This document shows positions 42,319 to 55,589 of a stretch of 64,000 nt of DNA, piece after piece. Positions within the stretch are counted from its first letter, which is position 1. Each line of letters starts with the position of its first letter. A program made the translations under genes and the position numbers. Origin of the DNA: RUG369 sp050949645 (GTDB lineage: Bacteria; Planctomycetota; Planctomycetia; Pirellulales; Thermoguttaceae); NCBI GenBank assembly GCA_050949645.1, contig JBMNGC010000001.1, positions 1,984,001-2,048,000 of the forward strand, written 5' to 3'. The notes beneath the pieces were generated by a model. The model did no database searches, was not told where the DNA came from, and saw only the letters and a list, made by a program, of their open reading frames with translations.

Positions 42319-42909
42319 ATGACTTCCCTCGACCATCTTAAGACGTTTTGTTCCCTTCGCGCGACGCGCGTCGACGCTCTCGTAGCGTTCGCGTGCGTCG
42401 CCGCGGCGGTCCTGACGACCGCGGGATGCTGCCTCCAAGGTTATCATATCGGATCGGAAGGTCTCTATAACCCTAATATTAAGACGGTTTACGTGCAGAT
42501 GGTTGAAGCGGACACGTACCGCACGGGTTTCGGGGAACGCCTTACGGAAGCGGTCTGCAAGAAGATCACGGAGCAGACGCCCTATCAGATCGGGCGCGCC
42601 GGGACCGCCGACTCGCTCCTCGCGATTAGGCTCGCCTCCGAACGCCAGTCCGTCGTCGCCTACAACCGGTACGACGACACGCGCGAGAAGAACGTCCAGC
42701 TCGTCGCGACCGCGGTATGGAAGGACCTCCACAACAACGAAATCGTCGGTCAGATCACTTTGCCGCCCGTGAGTATGGAGGACGGCGTCGTCGTCGACTC
42801 CCAAGCCTATCTCGTCCCCGAAATGGGCCAGTCTTCCGCGACCGCGCAGCAGGTGGCGATCGACAGGCTTGCGGAGCAGATCGTCGGGCTCATGGAAGCG
42901 CCCTGGTAG
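42319..42909 (+). CDS. lptE: LptE-like LPS-assembly lipoprotein
   Basis: A 196-residue lipoprotein: hydrophobic segment with lipobox TTAGC, lipidated Cys near residue 36, immediately followed by GYHIGSEGLYNPNIKTVYVQMVE. The Gly-Tyr start and the first beta strand followed by a helix (ERLTEAVCKKITEQTPYQI) are typical of the LptE family, which plugs the LptD barrel during LPS export. The last part has VQLVATAVWKDLHNNEIV and a C-terminal helix. LptE sequences diverge strongly, so the match is by pattern. It ends the recO/BamD-like/lptE cluster and agrees with the lpxD-lpxI pair. Confidence 0.82.
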   Translation: MTSLDHLKTFCSLRATRVDALVAFACVAAAVLTTAGCCLQGYHIGSEGLYNPNIKTVYVQMVEADTYRTGFGERLTEAVCKKITEQTPYQIGRAGTADSLLAIRLASERQSVVAYNRYDDTREKNVQLVATAVWKDLHNNEIVGQITLPPVSMEDGVVVDSQAYLVPEMGQSSATAQQVAIDRLAEQIVGLMEAPW

Positions 42910-43044
42910 TCGACGCCGACGCGGAAAACGCCGACCGCCGCTATTTCTCTTCGACTCTTTCTTTTAGCTCGTTGCGCAAGAAATCGCCCTCTTTTTCTCT
43001 CGGCGAAAGATATCCGCGCGTTTCCAAAAAAGAGCGTTTCTTGT

Positions 43045-43073
43045 TTGATTTGGCCTAACTCTGTCGTTATAAT
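43045..43073 (+). promoter_or_regulatory. Promoter of the HzsA-related gene
   Basis: TTGATT (43045-43050), a 17-nt spacer and a perfect TATAAT (43068-43073), about 54 nt before the ATG at 43127. Confidence 0.7.
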
Positions 43074-43126
43074 GGGCGTTAGTCGTTCATTCCCGTCCTT
43101 TGAGGCTGCAACGGAGAGGTCGTCAG

Positions 43127-46100
43127 ATGAAGCGTCGACGTTATTTTACGTGGATTTTCCTATGCGCCGCGATCGTGTCGCTGCGCGTTTTAACGGGCTT
43201 CGCGGTCGCGCAGGAAGCTCTTCATTTCGACTTTGAGACGGGCGACCTCGAGGGGTGGCAAATCGTTCAGGGCGAAAACACGAAACCGATCGGGTCCCGC
43301 GAACTCGAATTTCATGGTAATCCCGGCCCTTATCAAAAGAGCGGGAAATATTATCTCACCACCCTTGAGTCCTCCGCGAACGACGCGCCGACCGACGACA
43401 CGCTTTGCATTATCGAGTCGCCGGTCTTCAAGCTTTCGGGCAACGCGCTGACCTTTCTCGTCGGGGGCGCCGGGCGTCGCGAAAACGTTCGCGTCGAGCT
43501 CGCGCTCGTCAAGGAGGACGGCGATATCGAGCCGGTCCTCGTCGCGCGCGGAGAGGACAATCAGGGGCTACGGAAAGTCGAATGGGACGTCTCCGAATAT
43601 CAGGGCGAACTTGGCGTGATCCGCGTCGTCGACCTGGAGACGGGGAGCTGGGCGCACATCAGGTGCGACTCCTTCTCGATTCCCGGTACCCGCGACGCAC
43701 AGGGCGACGCGCTCCGACGCGAATTCTTAGAGCGAATCGAACGCGAGCGTGAAGAGCGCGAAGCGGCGCTCCGGGACGCCGCGCTCGAAGCGCTCCCCGA
43801 CGCGGTTCTCTACGTTAAACGCCGTCAGTATCCCCTCGATCACCACAACACGGCGACGATTTTTCAGCGCGGCGAGATCAACGAAGGGAGTTTCACCGGC
43901 GGATCGTCCCTCGTCGTCTGGTTCCCCGGCGACGACACGACGAAAACGCTCCTCGAGGTCCCCGAGGGCGTCGTGCGCGACCCCGCCCTTTCCTTTGACG
44001 CGACGAAAATAATCTTCTCCGTGCGTCGTTCTCGCGAAGACGACTACCACATCGCGGAAATCGACCTCGACTACGACCGCCCGACGATCACGCTGCCCCC
44101 CGAGATGGCGGTCGAGGATCTCCGTGCGATCGACGGTTTCCGGCAGCTCACCTTCGTCAAGGGCGCGAGCGATATCGATCCGATCTATCTTCCGTCGGGC
44201 GAAATCGTCTTTGCCTCGACCCGCGAGCCGAAATACTGCATGTGCAACCGCCACATCATGTGCAATCTCCACAAGATGAACGCGGACGGATCGAATATCG
44301 AGCAAATCGGCAAGAGCACGCTCTTCGAAGGTCATCCGGCGCTCCTCTCGGACGGTCGCATCATCTACGACCGTTGGGAGTACGTCGACCGCAACTTCGG
44401 CGACGCGCAGGGAGTCTGGGTCGCGAACCCGGACGGATCCAAGCATGAAATCTACTGGGGCAACAACACGGCTTCTCCGGGCGGGGTCGTCGACGCGCGG
44501 CCGCTACCCTACGATAACTCTCAATTCGTGTGCGTTCTCACGTCGTGCCACGATCGCCCTTGGGGCGCGATCGCGCTCATCGACCGGCGCCTCGGCGTCG
44601 ACGGCAAAACCCCCGTCCTCCAGACCTGGCCCCCCGAGACGATCGACTGGGTCTCCGACGAGCCCGCGAGCGACCCGTTCCTCGAGGCGGTCCGCTACGA
44701 TACCTTCATGGCGACCCCGCGGAAATACGAAGACCCCTTCCCCCTCGAGGACGACTTTATCCTCGCGTCGGGTCAGACGGGCCAGGGCGAAGAGATGGGG
44801 ATCTACGTCCTCGACCCCGACGGCGGCGCGACCCTCGTCCACGCCGACGCGCCGGGGTGCTTCGACCCTCAGCCGATTCTGCCGACCGATCCGCCGCAGA
44901 TCGTCGCCGACCGCGTGAACCTCGACGATCCGAACGGGTACTTCTACGTCTCGAACGTCTACGAAGGATTCGGGATGGAGAAGGTCGAGCCGGGCTCGGT
45001 GAAATATCTTCGGGTCGTCGAATCGCCCGAAAAACGATTCTGGACTCATCCGGACTGGCAGGGGAGCGGGACGCAGGCGCCGGGGATGGCGTGGGACGAT
45101 TTCAATAACAAACGGATCCTCGGAACCGTCCCCGTCGCGTCTGACGGAAGCGTTTCCTTCGCGGTACCCGCCGAGAAGTTCGTCTATTTCCAGCTCCTCG
45201 ACGAGAACGAGATGCTCGTGCAGTCGATGCGCAGCGGGATTATGGTCAGGCCGGGCGAAACGAACGCGTGCGTCGGATGCCATGAAAGCCGCGTCGACGC
45301 GCCCCTCTCCGGAACGTTAGCGGCCTCCGCGGAAGCGGGCGCGCCGGAGACCCTTGAGCCGTGGCTCGGCAAAGAACCGCGATTCTTCAGCTATTACGAA
45401 GAAGTCCAGCCCGTCTTCGACAAATATTGCGTCGAATGCCACGAATTCGGCAAGCGCGCGGGCCGGAAGCTCGTCCTCTCGGGGGACCGCAACCTCGTGT
45501 TCAACACGTCCTACTGGCAGATTCGCTCGAAGAATTATGTGCGCGTCCCGGGCGCGGGCCCTCACAACACCTTTCCGGCGTACGAATGGGGCAGTACTCG
45601 TAGCAAGCTCGCCGAGATCTTCCTCGAGGGCCACGAGGACCCGGAGATCGACGCGCAGCGCAAAGAACTCGGCCTTTACGTCGACAAGACGACCGATCCG
45701 GAAGCGTTCAAGCGCGTCATAACCTGGATCGATATCAACGCGCCCTACTATCCGACGTACGCGTCCGCGTATCGCGACAACGCGTTTGGTCGTTCGCCGC
45801 TCACGTACGCGGAAATGGAGACCCTCGAGGCGTTCACCGGCATGAGGGGCCTTGAGCTCGCGGCGGGGACGCTCCTCGATCGTCCGGAAATGAGCCCCTG
45901 CCTCAACCGCTGGGGCGCCGCGGAGGCGCTCAACAGCCCCGAGTACCATGAGGCGGTCGCGATCATCGCCAAGGGTCGTGAAAGACTCTTGCGGCAGGGT
46001 CGCGGCGAAGAGTCTGATTTCCAGCCCGTCGCGGAGATCGAAATCGAACAGCAGCGTCGTTACGAATATTTCGAGCGCCGCGCCGCCTTGACGCGCGACG

Positions 46101-46180
46101 CGATCAAAGAGGGCCGACGTCTCAACGACCTTGAGCTCGACGCGCTCCTGGCGCCGAACTCGACGACGTCAGAGCGATAA
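43127..46180 (+). CDS. Secreted di-heme protein related to hydrazine synthase alpha subunit
   Basis: A 1017-residue exported protein. The signal peptide ends near GFAVAQ-EA (residue 26-27). Next comes a jelly-roll-like region (FDFETGDLEGWQIVQG, about 28-190) and a beta-propeller-like middle (about 220-640) with FASTREPKYCMCNRHIMC. The C-terminal part contains two c-type heme motifs, CVGCH (about 716) and CVECH (about 768). This layout is that of the HzsA-related family, which is widespread in planctomycetes that do not make hydrazine. No hydrazine synthase beta/gamma gene is near, so a role in anammox is not supported. It is likely a periplasmic redox or sugar-active enzyme. The ATG at 43127 has AGAGGT upstream. 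Confidence 0.85.
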   Translation: MKRRRYFTWIFLCAAIVSLRVLTGFAVAQEALHFDFETGDLEGWQIVQGENTKPIGSRELEFHGNPGPYQKSGKYYLTTLESSANDAPTDDTLCIIESPVFKLSGNALTFLVGGAGRRENVRVELALVKEDGDIEPVLVARGEDNQGLRKVEWDVSEYQGELGVIRVVDLETGSWAHIRCDSFSIPGTRDAQGDALRREFLERIEREREEREAALRDAALEALPDAVLYVKRRQYPLDHHNTATIFQRGEINEGSFTGGSSLVVWFPGDDTTKTLLEVPEGVVRDPALSFDATKIIFSVRRSREDDYHIAEIDLDYDRPTITLPPEMAVEDLRAIDGFRQLTFVKGASDIDPIYLPSGEIVFASTREPKYCMCNRHIMCNLHKMNADGSNIEQIGKSTLFEGHPALLSDGRIIYDRWEYVDRNFGDAQGVWVANPDGSKHEIYWGNNTASPGGVVDARPLPYDNSQFVCVLTSCHDRPWGAIALIDRRLGVDGKTPVLQTWPPETIDWVSDEPASDPFLEAVRYDTFMATPRKYEDPFPLEDDFILASGQTGQGEEMGIYVLDPDGGATLVHADAPGCFDPQPILPTDPPQIVADRVNLDDPNGYFYVSNVYEGFGMEKVEPGSVKYLRVVESPEKRFWTHPDWQGSGTQAPGMAWDDFNNKRILGTVPVASDGSVSFAVPAEKFVYFQLLDENEMLVQSMRSGIMVRPGETNACVGCHESRVDAPLSGTLAASAEAGAPETLEPWLGKEPRFFSYYEEVQPVFDKYCVECHEFGKRAGRKLVLSGDRNLVFNTSYWQIRSKNYVRVPGAGPHNTFPAYEWGSTRSKLAEIFLEGHEDPEIDAQRKELGLYVDKTTDPEAFKRVITWIDINAPYYPTYASAYRDNAFGRSPLTYAEMETLEAFTGMRGLELAAGTLLDRPEMSPCLNRWGAAEALNSPEYHEAVAIIAKGRERLLRQGRGEESDFQPVAEIEIEQQRRYEYFERRAALTRDAIKEGRRLNDLELDALLAPNSTTSER

Positions 46181-46216
46181 CTTCAAACGCATAGAGCATG
46201 GGAGGCGATTCTTGAA

Positions 46217-49015
46217 ATGAAAAACGATTATTTTCGCATCTTTTCAGTTGTTATCGCGACGATTGTCGCGTTAGCGGCGTCGGCGACGGCGTTCGCTGCC
46301 AACCCGGTAACGGTCCTCACGCCGATCGGAATCGATTCGCTGGAGGGTTTCGCCGCGATTGAGCCCGAGGCCGGCCCAATGGCCTACGAAGACGGTTACG
46401 AAGAGGTCGAGGACAGGGTCTATCAGTGCGTCGTCGACGAGACAGGCGAGGACCGCCAGGGCGTCAGGTTCTCCTACCGCCTCGATCAGACGGAGCCGAT
46501 TCCGATCCTCGCGACCTGTCAAGCGAAGGGCGAAGGGATCGCCGGGTCGCCCGATTCTTCCTATTCGCTCTATCTTGACATTGAATATGTCGACGGAACG
46601 TTCCTCTATGGTCAGACGTACCCCTTCCCCGTCGGCGATTCCGAATGGACGCGCGGCCAGGTCGTGGTCCTGCCGGAGAAACCGATTAAGAGGGTCGCGG
46701 CGTACGGCCTCCTGCGCTACCACTCCGGCGTTGCGAGTTTCAAGGATTTTGCGCTCTACGAGCTCAAGAGCGTCGGCGGAGCGACGTGCTTCGACCGCGT
46801 CCCATGCCTCGCAACGGACATGGAGCTCCCGAGCGTCCCGCGGATGATCTATCGCGACCGCGCGGACGAAGGGGCCCCCTTCCGTGCCGCGACGACTCCG
46901 AGCCCGATGGCGAGCGTCAACTTCGGCAAGGTCGCCGTTCTCAAGAATACGCGGCGCCTCAATTCCGGGACCGAGGAGCTCGTCTTCACCCTTCGTCGCA
47001 TGACGAACGAGGACGTCGTCTTCACCTTCTATTACGCCTATCCTATTCCCGCTCCGCGCGAGGGCGCCGAGTGGGTCTGGTTTAACGATCCGCGAAACTT
47101 CAGACCGATTGGCGCCGGCGAGCACAGCGCGACGAACAGATTTCCGTCGATCGGATCGGGCGCGCTCTCGCGGTATCCCTTCGGGGTCGTCGCGGAATCG
47201 ATCGAGCGCAACGGGAACCAGACGTGGGGCGCCGCATTTGGAATAGGGATTAATCCCGACTTTCCCGCCTTCTTCCGGATCGCCGCCAACGGCGCGACGA
47301 ACGAGCTTTACGTCGCCTACGACCTCGCGCTGACCGCCGAAAAGCCCGAAGTGGAGCTCAGGATCGTACCGCTATGCTGGAACCTTCGCACGCTCGGCTC
47401 GAGCGAGTTGACGACGATGAGTTTCGTCAATTATGGGACGAAGCTCGACTCGAACACGCCCTTTGGTTCGACTCCCTTCCGCGCCGGATTCGACGTCTGG
47501 CGCCAGGCGTTCCCCGAGGCGTTCAAGGTTCGCGCGCTCCGACAGGGCGCATGGATGGCCTTCGCGAAAATTTCGGAGGTCCCCGACTGGCAGGATTTCG
47601 GATTCGTCTTTAAGGAGGGCGATAACGAGGTCTCCTTCGACGACGAGAACGGGTTAACGACCTTCCGCTACACCGAGCCGATGACATGGTGGCAGCCCGT
47701 TCCGCGGGAAGAGGGCGTTGCGACGACCGCCGACGGCGCGCTCCAACTCGTTCAGGAGCTCGCTCAAGACTTTAAGCGGGACGATTCGTCGTCGCCGGGG
47801 GGCGCCGCGGCCTACGCGAGCGCGCTCCTCACGACAGGGATGCGCGACATGCACGGCGCTTTCTCGGGCCTCGTTCAGAACGCGCCCTGGTGCGACGGAG
47901 TCGTATGGAGCCTGAACGACGCGCCGGGGCTCGTCGAACTCGCGAAGGCCGGTAAGCTCTCGAGCGCGGAGAATGAGGGAATCGAGCCCCTCGCGAGCTT
48001 CGAGATCAAGTGGAACGAACGAATAGCGAACCGTCTTTACGGCCCGCTGCGCCTTCCGGGACTCCTCCCGAAGACGCGCGCCGCGCTCCTCGAAGCGCAG
48101 GCGTCGGAAGGGCTCGACGGCGAGTACGTCGATTCGAGCGAAGGCTACGTGACCGCGGAGCTCGACTACAACCGCGCGTTCTTCGCCGCGATGGAGACGC
48201 CGCTGACATTCTCCGCAATGACGCGTCAACCGGCGATTTTCCGCGGCCTCGTCGCGTACGAGTACGTTCGCAAGATTTCGGAGGACGTCCATGCGCGCGG
48301 AAAGTTGTCGATGGCGAACTCGACGCCCGGCTCGCTCTTCTGGCTCGCGCCGCAACTCGACGTTCTTGGAACCGAGACGAACTGGAACGGCGGAGGAACA
48401 TGGTCCGGCGCCGGCCAATGGGCGCCTATGTCGGATTCCGAACTCATGTACCGACGCATGATGACCTGCGGCAAACCCTACTGTTTCCTCATGAACACGG
48501 ACTTCTCGCAGTTCTCGAAGGAATGCACGGAGCTCTACATGAAGCGCGCGCTCGCGTACGGAATGTTCCCATCCTTCTTCAGCGCGAACGCGTCGACGGA
48601 TCACTATTTCCAGAATCCTGAGCTCTTCGAACGGGACCGGCCGCTCTTTAAGAAATATTTCCCGATCATCAAGAAGGTCGCGGAATCCGGCTGGGAGCCC
48701 GAGCCGTGCGCAAGCTCCGACGAACCCGAGGTTTACGTCGAGCGCTTCGGCGCGCTCCCCTTCGCGTCGGTCGCGTCGAACCCGTTGCGCGCTAATCCAC
48801 GGATCGTCTACCTGACGGTCTTTAACGACTCCGACGCGGCGAAGGATTTTTCGATCTCTCTCGCCCCAGAATTCGTCCAGATCGTCCGCGAGACGAACGC
48901 GACGATCACCGAGCTTCTCGCCGGCGAGAAGGTCGAGCTGGAAAGCGGCGCGTTCATCAGGGGCGCGCTTGAAGCGGAGGACGTCAAGGTCTACGAGTTC
49001 AAGCTGCTACCCTGA
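46217..49015 (+). CDS. Large secreted protein of unknown function, glycoside-hydrolase-like features
   Basis: A 932-residue exported protein; signal peptide to about residue 27 (TAFAA-NP). Residues 30-200 are beta-rich, like a carbohydrate-binding sandwich. The middle (about 480-860) has the texture of a TIM barrel: EKVRKISEDVHARGK-like helices alternate with strands such as DGEYVDSSEGYV and KPYCFLMNTDF, and acidic residues sit at strand ends (GLDGEYVDSSEG). The final 80 residues form a beta domain (VYLTVFNDSD, KDFSISLAPEF), as in many glycosidases. I cannot assign a family. It follows the HzsA-related gene by 36 nt with GGGAGG before its ATG, so they are very probably co-expressed. Confidence 0.75.
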   Translation: MKNDYFRIFSVVIATIVALAASATAFAANPVTVLTPIGIDSLEGFAAIEPEAGPMAYEDGYEEVEDRVYQCVVDETGEDRQGVRFSYRLDQTEPIPILATCQAKGEGIAGSPDSSYSLYLDIEYVDGTFLYGQTYPFPVGDSEWTRGQVVVLPEKPIKRVAAYGLLRYHSGVASFKDFALYELKSVGGATCFDRVPCLATDMELPSVPRMIYRDRADEGAPFRAATTPSPMASVNFGKVAVLKNTRRLNSGTEELVFTLRRMTNEDVVFTFYYAYPIPAPREGAEWVWFNDPRNFRPIGAGEHSATNRFPSIGSGALSRYPFGVVAESIERNGNQTWGAAFGIGINPDFPAFFRIAANGATNELYVAYDLALTAEKPEVELRIVPLCWNLRTLGSSELTTMSFVNYGTKLDSNTPFGSTPFRAGFDVWRQAFPEAFKVRALRQGAWMAFAKISEVPDWQDFGFVFKEGDNEVSFDDENGLTTFRYTEPMTWWQPVPREEGVATTADGALQLVQELAQDFKRDDSSSPGGAAAYASALLTTGMRDMHGAFSGLVQNAPWCDGVVWSLNDAPGLVELAKAGKLSSAENEGIEPLASFEIKWNERIANRLYGPLRLPGLLPKTRAALLEAQASEGLDGEYVDSSEGYVTAELDYNRAFFAAMETPLTFSAMTRQPAIFRGLVAYEYVRKISEDVHARGKLSMANSTPGSLFWLAPQLDVLGTETNWNGGGTWSGAGQWAPMSDSELMYRRMMTCGKPYCFLMNTDFSQFSKECTELYMKRALAYGMFPSFFSANASTDHYFQNPELFERDRPLFKKYFPIIKKVAESGWEPEPCASSDEPEVYVERFGALPFASVASNPLRANPRIVYLTVFNDSDAAKDFSISLAPEFVQIVRETNATITELLAGEKVELESGAFIRGALEAEDVKVYEFKLLP

Positions 49016-49021
49016 ACTCAC

Positions 49022-49049
49022 TTGTTTCGACGCATCGTCGACGTATAAT
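49022..49049 (+). promoter_or_regulatory. Promoter of the GT2 gene with leader hairpin
   Basis: TTGTTT (49022-49027), a 16-nt spacer and TATAAT (49044-49049). The -35 is weak. A GC hairpin (AAGGGCG at 49058-49064 with CGCCCTT at 49084-49090) would form at the very 5' end of the transcript. Confidence 0.5.
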
Positions 49050-49131
49050 CTCACGTCAAGGGCGGCGCTGCGCCGCGCCGCGTCGCCCTTGGGCGTGCGT
49101 CGACACGACGCTTTACGATTACGGAGAAAAA

Positions 49132-50127
49132 ATGTCGCTATCTATCGTCGTTCCGGTCTATAATGAGGAAGAGAGTCTTAAAATTCTCTACAAAGAAATC
49201 TCCGAGGTGATCGCGTCGATCGACGTCGATCTCGAACTGATCTTTATCGACGACGGCTCGACGGACGCGAGCTGGTCGATCATCGCGGACCTTGCGCGCG
49301 AGGACGCGCGAGTGCGCGGGATAAGGTTCCGCCGCAACTTTGGGAAAGCGGCGGCGCTCGACGTCGGGCTCCACGCGGCGACGAACCCGATCGTCATGAC
49401 GATGGACGCGGACCTTCAGGACGATCCTCGTGAAATCCCCGATTTCCTGAGGCTCGTCGACGAAGGCTACGACTGCGTCAGCGGCTGGAAGAAGACGCGC
49501 CACGACCCGTGGCACAAGGTCATTCCGAGCCGTATCTTCAACAAGATGGTGAGTTCCCTCACCGGCGTGAAGCTCCACGACCACAACTGCGGCATGAAGA
49601 TCTATCGGCGCGAAATTTTTGACGAGATTCGCCTTTACGGGGAGCTCCACCGCTTCATTCCGTCCCTTGTCGCCGCGAGGGGATGGAAGGTCGGCGAGAA
49701 GGTCGTGCATCACCGCGCTCGCAAGTTCGGTCATTCGAAGTACGGGTTCAACCGTTTCATCAAGGGCTTTCTTGACTTGCTCTCCGTGAAGTTCGTGACC
49801 CAGTATGGGACGCGTCCCCAGCATTTTCTTGGAACGGTCGGGATATGCTCCTTCGCCGTAGGGTCGCTCACGCTCCTATGGCTCGCGTTCCGATGGACCC
49901 TCGCGAGGCTACCCCTCGTCGGTACCGGAGCGTATACTCTTTCGGGTCGACCCGCCGTCGTCTATTCCGCCGCGCTGATGCTCTTTGGAGCCCAGCTCCT
50001 ATCGATTGGCTTCATCGCCGAACTCATCGTGCACCAGCATCACCGTGTGAGCCGCGAGTATTCGATCAAAGAGAGGACCGACCCGCCGGAAGAATCGAAC
50101 GCCGACGCCGAGCGCCGACAATCCTGA
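49132..50127 (+). CDS. Family 2 glycosyltransferase, DPM/GtrB-like, two C-terminal membrane helices
   Basis: A 331-residue GT-A enzyme that probably moves a sugar from a nucleotide donor to a polyprenyl phosphate at the inner membrane. It has IVVPVYNEEESL, the first acidic site FIDDGSTD, the DxD-type MTMDADLQDDP and CGMKIYRREIFDEI; the helix-loop HRFIPSLVAARGWKVGE is typical of the DPM1/GtrB/ArnC group. Two hydrophobic segments follow (about 232-252 and 268-292), as in GtrB. GGAG lies before the ATG. It stands before the defence operon (gap 60 nt) but is unlikely to belong to it. Confidence 0.93.
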   Translation: MSLSIVVPVYNEEESLKILYKEISEVIASIDVDLELIFIDDGSTDASWSIIADLAREDARVRGIRFRRNFGKAAALDVGLHAATNPIVMTMDADLQDDPREIPDFLRLVDEGYDCVSGWKKTRHDPWHKVIPSRIFNKMVSSLTGVKLHDHNCGMKIYRREIFDEIRLYGELHRFIPSLVAARGWKVGEKVVHHRARKFGHSKYGFNRFIKGFLDLLSVKFVTQYGTRPQHFLGTVGICSFAVGSLTLLWLAFRWTLARLPLVGTGAYTLSGRPAVVYSAALMLFGAQLLSIGFIAELIVHQHHRVSREYSIKERTDPPEESNADAERRQS

Positions 50128-50187
50128 CGCCTAACGTCCCTTCCTCCCAAATTCCTCGATTACCCAACGCCCTCGGAGGCAGTCCTC

Positions 50188-55515
<5,328 letters not shown>

Positions 55516-55589
55516 TCTCCTTCCCCTTCCCATCAAGCGTCCGCGGCGACGCGTCGCCGCACAACCAACAAGAAACGGAAATCCCTTCG

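Noticed and set aside
43127..46180. Evidence for anammox (hydrazine synthase)
   Set aside because: Only the alpha-related family member is present; no beta/gamma subunits, hydrazine dehydrogenase or multi-heme partners. This family is common in non-anammox planctomycetes.
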